Below, piece by piece: positions 34,376 through 46,429 of a stretch of 64,000 nucleotides of DNA. Both the position numbers and the translations under genes were made by a program. Origin of the DNA: Rhyzopertha dominica. Its lineage: Eukaryota; Arthropoda; Insecta; Coleoptera; Bostrichidae. Every line of letters starts with the position of its first letter. Within the stretch, counting starts at the first letter, position 1. Under the pieces are notes generated by a model, which worked only from the letters and a program-made list of their open reading frames with translations, was not told the DNA's origin and ran no database searches. Where the stretch lies: the NCBI GenBank assembly GCA_025024175.1, contig QCXZ01000064.1, positions 18,352,001-18,416,000 of the forward strand. The letters are read 5' to 3'.

Positions 34376-34539
34376 TGTGGGCATATTTTAGTATTGGTTC
34401 AATTTTTATAGTTAATATAAGAACGAGAATATTAAGGTATACAACGTAACTATTTTCTACAGCTCAACTCAGAACAAAAGGATAATACAGTAATGTCGAA
34501 AATGCAACCTTCTAGCTTTTATAGTTACCTAGATAAATC

Positions 34540-34890
34540 AAATTCATGTACACAAAATTTAAAGTTTCTGTAAAGATTGGAAAGTCAAACTAAACGCCGA
34601 CCATAGTGTAAGGCATTACCTTTACCAGAAAATTCACCAACATTTTATCTACACAAAAATTTCATGTTGCAAATAAAGCAATAGAACCAACCAAACCAGT
34701 CAAGTATTTAGGTGCCTGGCTAGACTCCGCTCTCAATTCAACAGTTGCCTTAGAACATTGTATCTATTTTATCAATTGCTAAAGAGAAACAGCATATCAA
34801 ATCAAAAAAATAAAAATCTTATTTACACTATTATTGATTTAAATTTCAACGACTGCAAAACGAATGCTTAAGACTACCTCATTTTGAAGA
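34540..34890 (+). pseudogene. LINE reverse-transcriptase fragment
   Basis: A frame across 34640-34800 reads FHVANKAIEPTKPVKYLG then AWLDSALNS and RETAYQIKKI. VKYLGxxLDxxLxx is the conserved post-catalytic segment of LINE ORF2. Flanking frames are shifted. No catalytic FADD box remains. It begins about 165 bp beyond the right target duplication of the 33.05 kb element. Confidence 0.65.
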
Positions 34891-36094
34891 ATTAAATTTT
34901 ATGTCCAATCCTGTGTATATTCAATTGCAAACGAGTGTTCAAAGTCTACAACTTCACGGAGAACCAAATTCAACCATTTAGTTAGTTTGTAATATGGGGC
35001 TGATAGGTGTATTACTCGTATAGGAAGTCCATAAAGCGTTGCTGTTAAAGTTCATGTAATTCGTTATATTTAAAAAAGGGTTCAAACCTCTCTAAAAGAT
35101 TTTTATTGTTCTATCAATATTAACCATTTCGAAACTCCATTTTTTTTCGAGAAATTAGAAATCCTATTTAAATAAATCTAGAATGACAACAGATTTCGAA
35201 AAAAGTAAGTTTTCGTCTACTATCATAGAATCAATGGTCTTAAAGTATAATTTGTTGTATATAATGACGATAATATTTTTGTTGATTTGGGTAGCAATGC
35301 CATCAATATATTTTTTTATAATGAATTAATACGTAGAAACAGAGGTTTCTTTTTTAATTTCATGGTTTCAGGTATCCAAAATTGCCTTACAGTCAAATGT
35401 CAGTAAATCAACATCTTTAATATTAGCTTTCTTGGGAGGAATAAAAATCTTTGAATTTGAAATTCAAGTTGTTTACCTGAGAAGCGTTTGATAAGTAAGC
35501 TGGGCGACCAAAAATTTAATGGTTAACTATTTTCAAACGGTTTGAGGGTGAATGTTAATTTTGAAGCAGTTTTTGAAGTCGTTACATTTTGGTACGTTTT
35601 GGCATGGAATTATTGGTTCAAAGTTGTGATTGAGAGAAAATGTAGGTTACCTAACGTACTTTACGAGACTTGATGGTGAATGCTCTCCCTACGCTTCAAA
35701 GAAAGATACTAACAGGTCTGTACGTAAATTTTACCCTGCATCATATTTTTATCGAAAACAAACTAAATTAGACGGTCATGATCCCACGATCGGCCTTTTT
35801 GGACTAGCGAAACGGCAAAGTTTGCACCACANGCCCGTCCGAAATCCCATCGTTAACCGCCTTCCCCCAACCCCGACGAAGCCCACGTGTCCCGCGGCCG
35901 CCATTGGCACCTCCCGGACGCAACGACCCCAAATTGCAGATGATACTTCCGAGGCGTATCGAGGCCCTTTGTTTGCGCCGCAGACACGGCAATCAAGCAA
36001 TATAAATTGCTATACAGTCGGCGGGCACTTCACGCCCGTCACTGCGTTCGATTGAAACATGAAACAATTGATTGACGGCTGCGAGAGCACTCAC
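34891..36094. other. Intronic sequence next to Ig1 exon
   Basis: AT-rich to 35760, then a GC-rich shoulder (35770-36050) beside the Ig exon. The 141-codon plus-strand frame at 35630-36055 and the overlapping minus frames show no domain and contain an ambiguous base at about 35832. They look like GC-rich intron, not exon. Confidence 0.4.
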
Positions 36095-36303
36095 CGATAA
36101 CTGTCAGATTGATAGCGAAATTCCGGGTGGGCGACGTGCGGAAGTCCACCCTGCAGCGGTAGATCCCCTCGTCGTCCAGCTGAACCCCGTCGAGGGTGAG
36201 CGCCGCCGGTTTCGACACGGTCACGAAGTAGGCCCTGGGACCGAACACTGCCTGATCGGACCAGTGCAGGGCCTTGGTGAAAGCCCGACCCCTCACGTCG
36301 AAG
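36095..36303 (-). CDS. Sidestep-family Ig-superfamily receptor, exon encoding second half of Ig domain 1
   Basis: This is an internal exon of 209 bp. It is preceded by a pyrimidine-rich acceptor ending in TTTGTTTCAG and followed by a GTGAGT donor. It reads C + 69 codons + G. The product contains FDVRG near the start, then HWSD and FGPRAYF, then the canonical V-set signature DEGIYRCRVDFRTSPTRNF with the second Ig cysteine, and ends in INLTVI. These strings are typical of the insect Side family, transmembrane receptors on neurons, muscle or glia that bind Beat-family Ig proteins during axon guidance. The final G joins in phase with the TT that opens the exon at 10658. The region is much more GC-rich than its surroundings, as expected for a constrained exon. 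The exon carrying the first cysteine and the tryptophan of this Ig fold was not found upstream in the window. Which Side paralogue this is cannot be decided. Confidence 0.93.
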
Positions 36304-39300
36304 CTGAAACAAATATATCTCTCTTAGAACAAGAGTTTGATGTGTTAACAGCACAGTGTAAAATTGTTGGAACAATTTTTGTGATAAATTGAACATAACA
36401 AATAATCTATGGTTTTATAATGATAATAGTTTTTTCATTTGTTACTGCTACTCGAACCTACAAAGCTAATCTATTGTCGAATTCCGCGTTATTTATTGGC
36501 TTGCCTTCTTATAATCAGAGTGGGATGTGTAAGAAACAAGCAACTTGAGCCGAACTCGGTGTTTTTAATTTTCGTTTTTGTTATTCCTATAGCGCATGTC
36601 TCAGAGAAATAAATTAATTACCGAACTACAAAAGAACTGACGATTCCAACGCTGGCAGCGACCCGCCTTTGCTAACGCTTGTCTCTGATGTCACTATTTC
36701 GATAATTCATACATCGCGGCATGCAAGATATATGCATTTCTCGGTTTCCCGTTCTAATTTGCTAAAGTTCACAAATTATGCCAATTCTCGTACTGATTGA
36801 CAGTGAGGGGAGTTAATAATTACTTCCACATCCAACGGATGGAAAATATTGTATCGCGAAAAAAAATTTCAAAAATTTTTATTTGCTCATTCGCTTTAAA
36901 ATGGTTACATTTGAGCAAAAAAATTCTTGTCAGTGTGTTTGAGGCTGAGGTATTGCTTGTGGTCACGATAACTTTCGAAAGACTTCATTATATAAACTTG
37001 AAATTTGTCAAACGTATAAATCTCAACTACCCAAAGCAACCTATTGTTTGTGGGGTAAGTAGGGTATTGGGAAGGGGGCGAAATAGGGGGGTAACTACCC
37101 ATTTTTTTTCATTTTTTTTTTGTATTAGTATGTGATTAGTAGTATAACTGCGAGTATTATTCGTTCTTATAAATTTTCGGTGCAGCAAACTGTTTAGAAG
37201 ATATTAGCAAACAAGCGTCACTTAAAGAAAGTGGTTTTTCCTAAATATCTCCGAAAATATTTTATATATATACCATCAGAAATTAAATCAAATTTCTCAC
37301 AAAAAGTGTTTTAGGAAATTTAATCAAAATTTTGACATTTGCAAAATATTTCCAAAAAAACCTATTTTGGACCCCGCTCCTACGATTTTTGTTAAATTTT
37401 GGTATTATATAGAAAATAAAATACCTGATCGGAAAGCACCCTTGTAATTTTTTTGTTAAGTTAATAATTTCGAGTTATTTGGAAAAAATGCTAACGTGCG
37501 ATGTTGTCAGCGGTACTTTACCGTTTTCTTCGTAACGAAGGCCAGATATCGTCCTGACAGTTTCAAAATTTATCATATCGTTGTCATACGAAAGTATACA
37601 AACTAAACATTATCAAGCTTCAAGCGTTTAATTCCACATAATAAAAACATTAGTTTTAAAGCACGTTCGATGATTAAAGTGCTTTCGTATTTCAGCAAAA
37701 GGCCAGTGATTGCGCTTATTATATTGAACTGTTCATTATAGAATAAACTGACTGAAGGATGATTTAAGTTTTACGAGTACATTCCTCACGGTATCGCGAA
37801 AATTTGCTCACATTGGCAACGGGACGCAGCTCAACAAAAATGTAAACAAATATTACTTGCAATGCCGCTAGAGCACTGGCTATTATTGGTGTTTCTCGCT
37901 TTCGTCAGCATGCGAACCTTTTAGGTCATCTCAGTGGCGGAATATCGAGGCATTTGAAACAGATATTGAAAAATCCATATTTTCGCATTTTTTTTCTCGG
38001 CAAAGATGAACCGGAAAAAATTGAAAAAAAATCTTTGTGCTTCAATTTTTATGTACATTTTAAATGTAAAAGAAAAAAAATTGTGGGACGACCCCATTAG
38101 ACGTGGAAGTATTGATTCAAATTGCAGCGGTTTTTTCTACGTTACACGCGAAAGAAACGTAGATAAAGCACTTTGGTGTAGAAAATAAAAGACGAGTAGT
38201 TATGGCTAAAGTGTATTAAGTGATCTAAAATTATATTATTTCTAATTTCCCTGTTTTGTTGGTTCCTCCGTGTAACGAATTACTTAAAAAAATGAAATTC
38301 AATACAGTTTTATTTAATATCTTCCGTTCCACAACTATATTAGGTATATTTCTAAGAAGCCGATTGTTTACATGCTATCAAATTCGAGACCGCATGCTAC
38401 ACATACGAGTTGATTTTCTCTAAAGAAGGGTATTTATTATAACTAAAATAATCTTTTGCTACTTGTTTCTTTAGGCAAATGTACTGAGTTCAACAATGAG
38501 GACTACTTGTATACCCTGTCAATATAGCATTATAAAATAAGCCTGCGATTAAAAATGTTGCAGCAAAAGAATAAAGGTCGCTTATAAAATTGCGTATATT
38601 TCCGATTATAGAAAACAAGGACAATCAAATCACAATTTTTAGTCATTCAGGAGTCCATTTGACCAATTAAGGGTTCCAAATTGGTTTTGACAGCATCGCG
38701 CTTGTCCCGCTTAGTCAGGTCTTCTGGCCTTACTTAACTTATACACAACTTATTGTTGTTTAGACAGTTGTCTGGTCAACTTATTTACGACAAGGTAGTA
38801 TTTCGTTAGTTAACAAGAAATAACAATAATAATAACATAATATTGATATTTAAGGCAATTTGAGCATTAGGTGCTGATGATGAACATCATTAAAAACTAA
38901 ATATTTCTAGATTTCTGTTTATCTGTACAGTGCTAATATTTTCTACAGTAGACTTTCGAATTTGGATATTACATAATTTACGCGTAGGTAATAGCGTAAT
39001 GGCTTATTCCACGCGCCTGTCACTGCTGATTCGTTATATTACGTTTTATAAGGATGCATACCGTCACATAAAGATAGCAAATAAGTGGTGTTTTCTACCT
39101 GAATGTGCCAACACGTCCAATAATTTCAACAAACTTTGTTGCTGTACCACAGTCAACAGAGAAGGAGTTTTGTTAAGCTGGAAGACGATAAAATAACCGT
39201 TTCCAAAATAACAGTTTTCTAGCGAGACAATCATTTTAATGCAAGGGCCTGATCTAACCTATTAACCCCTAAAAGATGTCCCAACGCAAATATATGTTGT

Positions 39301-41379
39301 GAAATAGATATATAATAGTAGTTTGCTCTTATGAAAAGCTTATAACATCGCTTATAACTGTACATAAAATAATTGTTTACCCGAATAAACTTTAAGTGTA
39401 ACTCATCTGGCCACGCTCGGTATTCCACCCCAAATCCTAATAGAAAGAGTAGTTTACACTTATGATTAAATGAAATCTACACTCTAACCAGCGAAATGAC
39501 CTTTTCGGTCAAGGCAGAAATATATATAACAGTACAGTACTACGGGGTATAACACTTCCATATGAAAACTCCAATCTATAGAATAAGGGTAGTTTATTTT
39601 TATGGTTACGTGAAGTAATGCTTCGGCCAGATGAATGCCTGCTCTAGTCAAGTTGCAAATGCATATGCTAACAACTAATTATATTCAGTATCCCATAGAT
39701 TTATGGACTCTCCGACTCTTAGTACTGATGTAAGGCTGATTTACCGTTACTTACTTGAACAAATTGTTCCGACCAGCGATCGATCACGTGTCTCGATCAC
39801 ACAAATGCATGTGAAATCATTAACGGTCATGATCGATCATCCCACATAAACTATGTACAATACCTAAGTGTTGGTGTAAATTTGTATGTACATATTTCTC
39901 CTGATTTGGCATCACTAGTATTCATAGTAAATTTCAAAAGTAGCTTAATTAGTAAAATTAATCATTTCAGCATCACATTCACCAATAACGAAGAATTTTG
40001 TTGTACCTGTGACTGCTTGCAGTGTAGTTCTCATAACCGGTTATTTGCAAAATCACCAATGCCCATAAATTGTTTTCACGTATCTTCATTTTCTTTCACA
40101 AGTTTCTACTCAATAATGCTAAATATTTTTTCTGTTTCCTTATATTTTGAAAGCCGTAGGTCTCTCTCTCGGTACCTTGCCCAATCGTATTCACAGATTC
40201 ATTTTATAGTTTAATTTCACCTAAAAGGCACGCCTCTGTATATAACTTCAATTTTTCACATTCGCTATTATCGTACACATTTTCTCCGTGGCCATTGTGA
40301 ATTTCCCTTCATAGCCAGCGCAATGTAAAAAAGCTGATTCCGCAACACCACATTAAAATTACTCAACGTTTCCAGCTCTCGAGACAGTTACCCACGAGGG
40401 ATACTCATTCCTCTTCGTGGAAAACGCACCGTTCAATCTCGTAATGAAAAACTAATGTGGACGAAAAAGGACGGGTCATAACTGGAGATAATTAACGCTA
40501 TCGCCATCTATCATCCGCAAATTCAGTGCACCGACAGCGGGGAACCCAAGAACACCTGGTGTTTCACTATGACTAATGCTTTCACGCAAAACAAAATTCT
40601 TATGCTTCTGGCCGAAGGGCGACGTATTTTTGTTGGAAACTCGTACATTCTATAAGCTACCTTTAGTCGCTGGAAGAGCCATCGTGATTTATTGCAGGCA
40701 ATTACACATGCCACGCAAAAAGCAACAGATTTATTATAGCGAAAATCCTGATTCGTGACCAATCACGCATGCACAACCCTCTGCTATTAGCAAATTAGGA
40801 TCACTCCCCTGAATAATTATTCACTTCTTTATCCACGCATGTACGCCCCTAAGTCAACAGGAAAGTAGGCTGTTTTTTTACTAATAATCAGCAAAATTGT
40901 TAGGACCAAAGTAGATAAGACTAAAAAATTAATTAAATTCAGGTCTCGCAAGCATAGCAGCAGCATTTATTCTCCCATATACCGTCCATGTTGTTAAACA
41001 TTATATTATTTAGATTTATTATAAACAAAATGTTTACGATCTGTCACCAATACACAACAATTAATGTTGATTAATAATATCCGGGGTAAATTCATTATAT
41101 CAGAACGCAAATTTTTACGATCTGGCAACTTTACTTTAGGAATTGATGGTTTATATCTGGCTGAACGTAAAAAAAAAATATGCAGTAGAGTGAGAATGAC
41201 AACTGGAGTTATTTACAGAGTCTTCACTAAATAGCGGCACTAGCAAGCCATCCCTGTATAAGATGTATAAAACGTTGTCTTGGTTCAGTATCACATACAC
41301 TGAAAATTGATTTTCCCTGCAATACACATACCTCTTCTGATTGATTTAATCTTCCAAAACATGGTGCCACACAGGGAGG
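36304..41379. other. Upstream intron, nothing recognised
   Basis: AT-rich sequence with unmatched frames (36797-37135, 38930-39196, 39882-40214, 40523-40762). A GATCGATCAC/ATGATCGATC inverted cluster lies near 39778-39840. The exon for the first half of Ig1 (expected to encode a C...WYK pattern) was looked for on the minus strand and not found. Confidence 0.4.
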
Positions 41380-41560
41380 GTTGGCGCATTGAACAACTTG
41401 TGCTAGGAGCATCAATTATAAAAGATCACCAAATTCCTAGGTGGCAAATAATAATTCAAGTCGTTGCTGTAAACAATGAGTCGGACAGGACCCAATACAG
41501 AACCCTGTGGAACCTTCAGACAACTTTCCTTGGTTTCGACGTAAAATTATAGAGACGGAC
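41380..41560 (-). pseudogene. LINE reverse-transcriptase fragment (GVPQGSVLGP box)
   Basis: The minus-strand frame reads FYVETKESCL then KVPQGSVLGPV, YSNDLNYYLPP and LVIFYN where LVIFADD is expected. These are RT motifs B and C of jockey/I/CR1-like LINEs, with the catalytic FADD destroyed and stops following. Frames from 41380 down to about 41225 are open but no longer match. It is a short internal fragment. Confidence 0.8.
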
Positions 41561-42783
41561 CTTTAATCTTCCTTTTTTAAATATGCAAAAATAAGCGAAA
41601 TGTATAACAATAGCTTCAAATTTCCTATCAGATGTGCTCTTCAGTCCAAAACCTGTATACAAGCATATGATATAGGTCGTATTATTAACTTGATAGCGTT
41701 CACCTTTCCAAAATACTTCAATGTTACTTTATAACTACTTTTTGAACTAATATGGAAGTTGTAACCAAACAGATTTCATTTAATAGTAGATTGGCGTCAT
41801 CAAGGTTTCACAAGAACCATTTATCCTGGTGATTTTGTAAATAACATGTGCAATACCAAAGACTAAATCAGGTAAAATGGATTTGTTGGTATACAATCAT
41901 TATCATTATTGTCGTTAAAATTGATTTTAAGAGTATAATGATTAACTGCAGTGATTTTATGAACTATTCATTTGGAAAGGCCTAATACCGTTCGCAAAAA
42001 GCAATGCAAAATTAAAGACTCCATGTGGTTGGCTTATATACGCAATTATGGTAACATTGCCTTGCCTCTTTATACACGCTGGAGAAAAGGGTGATAATTA
42101 AATATATCTCAAGATACTTAGTTTATAACGTTTATTTAGGTGTATCTCTATTAAAACTATAGTGAATACAACAAGATTTAACACAAGATCGTATCGGTTA
42201 GGTTAATTGCAATCAAATAAAGAAACTTAAGTAACAGATAGTAAGACTCGATGACTTTGACACAAATTCAGATCTTTTGGTATTCCTACAGTCCCTTCAA
42301 CTTCCCCAGTAGACTTATTGCGAAAATTGTCAACTGAGGAGTGCAAACATGAATACCATCAACATTCTGAACACTTCTCAGTTATGCAGCCGACTCTATC
42401 AATAAAGACCTATTAGAATTTCCAAGCAATTTAGTATTGCAGTTCATTAAGCAAACAGCGTTATGGAGCTCTCATTAATTAAAATGGTCAATTTCCATCT
42501 GGATAACAATTATCCTTAGCTCAATTAAGACGTAAGCGTCACCAACAGCACCGACAAACTTCTACATTAAACACCCCGCACCCTCGAACGCGTCTGTCTA
42601 AAGCGAAAATAATTTTGTTAAAAACTTATAACGAGCGAACTCACCGGCTATAGGGCTTATTCAACCAGGTTTGTAAAGGTCCTACAGGAGCAAATTATCC
42701 AGTCGGGGCACTAAGAGGAAATTAACAATACGGGAACGGGGGCTACCTTACAAAGTTTAGGGTATTCAAGCTCGTGTCGGGTA
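41561..42783. other. Non-coding stretch
   Basis: AT-rich to 42530, then somewhat GC-richer. A GTGAGTTCG donor-like site on the minus strand near 42647 is not preceded by a recognisable coding frame. Confidence 0.35.
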
Positions 42784-43185
42784 TTAAATACAAATAACTA
42801 ACCGAGGAGTGAGAGAGTGAAACGGAAGGAAACCAAAGTGGCATTCATGTGCATAGCGCATAGTTTCAGCAGGGTCCGAACTTTTGTCAATAACTAGGGT
42901 AGAAGGCGGTGTTTTCAAATCTGTTTTGGACATCCAAGTTTTTAGTTTGTTATCTTTGGCCAAAGTGGCTCTTTGAATAACACATTTGTGTTTTTTTACC
43001 TCCGAATAAAATATTTGGACTGTTTTTATATCGTCCTCATCTGGTTCTGCCCTCAACATTGAACATATGCGCAACCGACGAGAGGGGGTGCAAAGAGTGA
43101 GCACAACTGAATGGGATGATGGTCGAATAAGTGTAAGAACGCGGCGTTGTCGACATGTGATTCTCATTTTTGGAAAGAGAGTCAT
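42784..43185 (-). CDS. Unrecognised open frame, 133 codons
   Basis: A minus-strand frame whose middle part (EPDEDDIKTVQIFYSEVKK then TLAKDNKLKTW) looks protein-like and hydrophilic. An overlapping frame in another phase (43270-43037) is also open. No family, splice sites or element ends were recognised. It could be a decayed transposon gene piece or chance. Confidence 0.22.
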   Translation of the reverse strand: MTLFPKMRITCRQRRVLTLIRPSSHSVVLTLCTPSRRLRICSMLRAEPDEDDIKTVQIFYSEVKKHKCVIQRATLAKDNKLKTWMSKTDLKTPPSTLVIDKSSDPAETMRYAHECHFGFLPFHSLTPRLVICI

Positions 43186-44404
43186 ATGAAGCTCGTTGCG
43201 TTGGAAAAGTGGTGTGAGGAGCTTTTAATAATGGCAGCAAATCGCCTTTGGTTTGCGTCAGAGTCAACATGACCGCCGAGCCTTATATCTAGAAAGTTTT
43301 GCTCTACATCAGTACCCTCTTAAATCTCGTTTGCCCACAAGACAATGTAGGACCACATGTAGCTAGAGTTCCTTGGGAATTCCTTAAACAAAGCAGCGTC
43401 AATTCCTGCTTAACACCTACATGAAGGCTCCAACTATTATTAGATATTTTCTTTAGGTTCTTACTCTCCGATCTGTACTGTCTTTATTTGACAATTTACT
43501 TTACCTGACTAAAAGCAACATCAAAGTTTATTCAAATAGAACAACTAATTCAATGTCAGTCAATATCTATTCCGATCAGGGCCTTTCACTTTTTAATAGT
43601 ATAATATGTTCCGCTTCTACCAAACGCTTTTTGAATAATTTCCAGAATATAACCTAACAGCGTCGTGACTGGTGGTCACCCGTTGGACACGGATTGTGAT
43701 CGAAAAGGGAATAGTAATTATTCTTTTAAGCGGTATTCCAATTAAAATGGGATCGCTCTGGAAAGTTGGTTCGATGTTTAGCAGCTACCACAGATCGATC
43801 TGTGCCGCTTGCGGTTTAAACCCGATTCGAATTACTGACGCTCCCAATTAATGATTATTACGAGCAAACACCAGCAGAGAGCATAGTGCGGTGAAAACTT
43901 AAGCCTGCCAGCTGAAATTGTATACATCTGAGGGATACACCCTTTTGTAGTGCACAAAGGGAATGAGTTTAGGCCAGGCCTCAATGACAGCAGCGCTGCT
44001 GTTGCCAATAACATGCAGCTGCAGGATGAAGCTGAAAATGGGTTTATGTGGGTCGCAAATAATGTGTTAAGGACCTTCAGAAAGTAATAGTTGGAAAATG
44101 TGCAACAAAGATGTAATAGCTATGTAACAGTCGTATTATACAAAATAAATATGATTACAGGATACGGGCTTTTAGTATTTCATAGTTCCTACAACTTCTG
44201 TACTCATTTGTGTAGGCACCTGAAGTAGAATTCAACTCACTCAGTATGAGAAACGTTGTAACAAATTTTATATATGTTACCGGCAAAGTATGTTATGCAG
44301 TCATACCTAGGTTTGCCTAGGCAAAGTCAGCATTAGCAGCCTACTTTTGGCAAAGTTCGAAATTATTATGTATTTCGGACATTGCCTGTGGTACGACACT
44401 CTTA
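43186..44404. other. Non-coding stretch
   Basis: No recognised feature. The short minus frame at 43832-44014 has no match. Confidence 0.35.
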
Positions 44405-44643
44405 GGTTTGACAAATGTGTAGCAGGCAAACTCCGAAATAAGCTGATATCCCGATTGCAGGCGGTTGAAACTTGTCGCTACCTGTTCAAACATCGCGAAA
44501 TTAGCGGGCACAGTTCTTCATTTGGAGGGGAAGGGTTTCAAAGATGTAACTGTACCAAAAAATGCACCCCCAACTGTTGTAGATGTAAAAGATTAAAATT
44601 CTTATGTAAGTATCAGCATTCGACACCTTGCACTAATAAGTGA
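44405..44643 (+). pseudogene. KRBA2-like integrase protein, C-terminal cysteine-rich tail
   Basis: The frame ends GGEGFQRCNCTKKC followed by NCCRCKRLKFLCKYQ and CTNK-stop. The pattern GGQGFxxCNCxxxCxxxxCxCxxxxxxCxxxCH..xxCxNK is typical of the C-terminus of transposon-derived KRBA2-like proteins, which carry a retroviral-type integrase core. Upstream, LRNKLISRLQAVETC and ISGHSSS can be aligned by eye to the usual LxxLYSRxQFxxC segment. The integrase core itself is absent, so this is an isolated 3' fragment. Confidence 0.55.
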
Positions 44644-45554
44644 CATGATTATCACTAAATGTATTGTATATGTGTCCCTGTTTAATATGTACCTACTCTG
44701 TAAAAAGTGCATCACGCAGAAGCCCTAATTCTACCCAAAGAGACCTCCCTGATTCTACCTCAATATCTCTTCAGTTGGTTTTTTGAATGTTTTTTCCGCG
44801 AATACCTTTCTTTTTAATGCGCAACAAAAGCGTCGCAAAGCATAACAAAAGTTTAATCGTCCTGATGGAGTACATTAAAACCAAAATTGTGTTTTCTGGC
44901 GGTTCAAAATAAACAAAAATAAAATACATAGAATAGCAGCAAGCATTACAGTAAACAACATATTATAAACATACACGTTTAATTTGGGAAAGACTGTTAT
45001 AGTTTAAGTCACAAACACTACTTACTTTGTTACGAATTGGCCAATACCGTGGCGTTGCTATTGATTAGAAAAGGTAGGCGATCGACGCAGACTCAAACGC
45101 GGAACAAGAAAGCTCAATTGATCTAACAGCTCCGAACAGGTAACCTAATCCCTCATTAACCGATAAAAAAAACAACGCATGACACCTTTTCCTTTGTGCT
45201 CAGACTCAAATTCTTATAGCGTCAGCAAAGACGCGTGATCAGAAACCTATGTCGCACACACCACACATACAGACCTTTAGATTTATAACATAGTACCTCA
45301 ATAAATTTGCGTTGCACTGGCTCTAACAGCTTAATCTGATGGTCTGATTCAATATAATTGGGTTAAACCCGCGGCAGCAAAGTTTGCTGCATTTTAAGAT
45401 ATCAGAAATATTATATCTAAATATCAACAACAACAACAGTGGACCAAGGTTTGAACCGTAAGAAATACTTGAGTCGTAAGGTGACTCATAATAAGAATCA
45501 TATTAATTGAATTTTGCATAAACGCTTCTTCTGCTGGTAGGAAAGCGGAAATTT
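44644..45554. other. Non-coding stretch
   Basis: Nothing recognised; no long frames. Confidence 0.35.
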
Positions 45555-45770
45555 AACAAGTGCCTCACCAACTAAAAGTCTGGAGTTTAGCAAGAAGAAT
45601 TTTGTGACCCATTTGGTTGAAAGCTTTTGAGAAGTCGATTACATCCCTTAATAGTCAAAGGTCAGGTTTGTCACTGCGGATCTGCCATGAATGACACAAA
45701 AACTCGTCAACCAGCTGCTGAGGCCCATAATAACTCTTGCTTATACAGGATGTCCTGGTCCACGTTGCTG
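45555..45770 (-). pseudogene. LINE reverse-transcriptase fragment (DFSKAFD box)
   Basis: The minus-strand frame reads QQLVDEFLCHSW, a break, then VIDFSKAFNQMGHKILLAKL. This is RT motif A of LINE ORF2 (YTDFSKAFDxVxHxxLLxKL), with the catalytic aspartate in DFSKAF retained. Both sides are lost. It is adjacent to a TACAGGATGTCCTGG string that may be the end of another repeat. Confidence 0.75.
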
Positions 45771-46429
45771 GTGCCGCAACAGCATATCAGGTAAGTATTA
45801 AACTCAAATAAATAACAATAGTCAGTGCGAAAAAAAAACAAAAAGAAAACGACTGAACACAGTATTTATACGTATGAGCATACATACAACTAATCTGAAA
45901 ATAAAGCAGAAATGCCCATAGTACCATCCATATGACCCACTTATAAGCTACTAACTACTATGGATCGCGACAAAAAACTTTTAGCGATACGCCAAAAGAA
46001 ACAAACTTATTATAACCAAAAAATACGCTTACGCCGTATTTGACACAGATGAACGATCAAAATCAAACTAATTTGCACCACAAATAAAACAAAAAATTAA
46101 CCAGCGACCGTGCAGAACATTTGATAAGCGCTAAGAAAGGTTTGATGGCAGGCGGTCCAAGTACCCGCAAAGAAACAGCAAACACTCCTATAGTTGTATT
46201 TTCTTCTTCAGTCAAACAGCAACCAAAACGGATGTTTTGAACTGAACAGTATATGTCACAACTCCCCAGATCGGGTTGGCATCAAACACCAAAATTTGTA
46301 TAAAAAATTATACGATACTACTATTCGGAGAACACGACTGATTTAAAAAAAACTAGTCGGTCAAAGAACACAATAAAAAAAAAACGCGTAAAAACAATCG
46401 TTTCCAGCTTAGCCCGACGACTACAATAC
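45771..46429. other. Non-coding stretch
   Basis: AT-rich, unrecognised, lying between the LINE fragment and the gag remnant. Confidence 0.35.

Larger units (their letters stand above)
10659..36094 (-). other. Large intron of the Sidestep-family gene
   Basis: Bounded by the GTGAGT donor next to 36095 and the TTTCAG acceptor next to 10658, the intron is 25,436 bp. It carries transposon remnants on both strands, one 1.4 kb hairpin, several MITEs, and a few GC-richer non-repetitive islands that could hold enhancers. No other recognisable host exon interrupts the reading between the two Ig exons, and exon phases match without any additional exon. Confidence 0.85.

Noticed and set aside
34188..34391. 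67-codon frame ending in a proline/glycine-rich segment
   Set aside because: The segment is the poly-G/poly-C terminus of the 33.05 kb element.
35630..36055. 141-codon plus-strand frame beside the Ig exon
   Set aside because: No domain, opposite strand to the Side-family gene, contains an ambiguous base, and overlaps GC-rich intron; likely a composition effect.
36072..36396. Other frames overlapping the Ig exon on both strands
   Set aside because: Shadows of the real Ig reading frame, which alone has splice sites and family motifs.
39100..39200. Minus-strand CTGTGGTAC considered as the missing Ig1 LWY motif
   Set aside because: Surrounding frame has stops, no upstream cysteine pattern and no suitable donor.
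42560..42660. Minus-strand GTGAGTTCG as a host exon donor
   Set aside because: The upstream frames on that strand show no recognisable domain and no paired acceptor.
43801..43840. ATTCGAAT-like box reminiscent of a tRNA B box
   Set aside because: No A box, acceptor stem or anticodon arm at the right spacing; no tRNA gene was supported anywhere.
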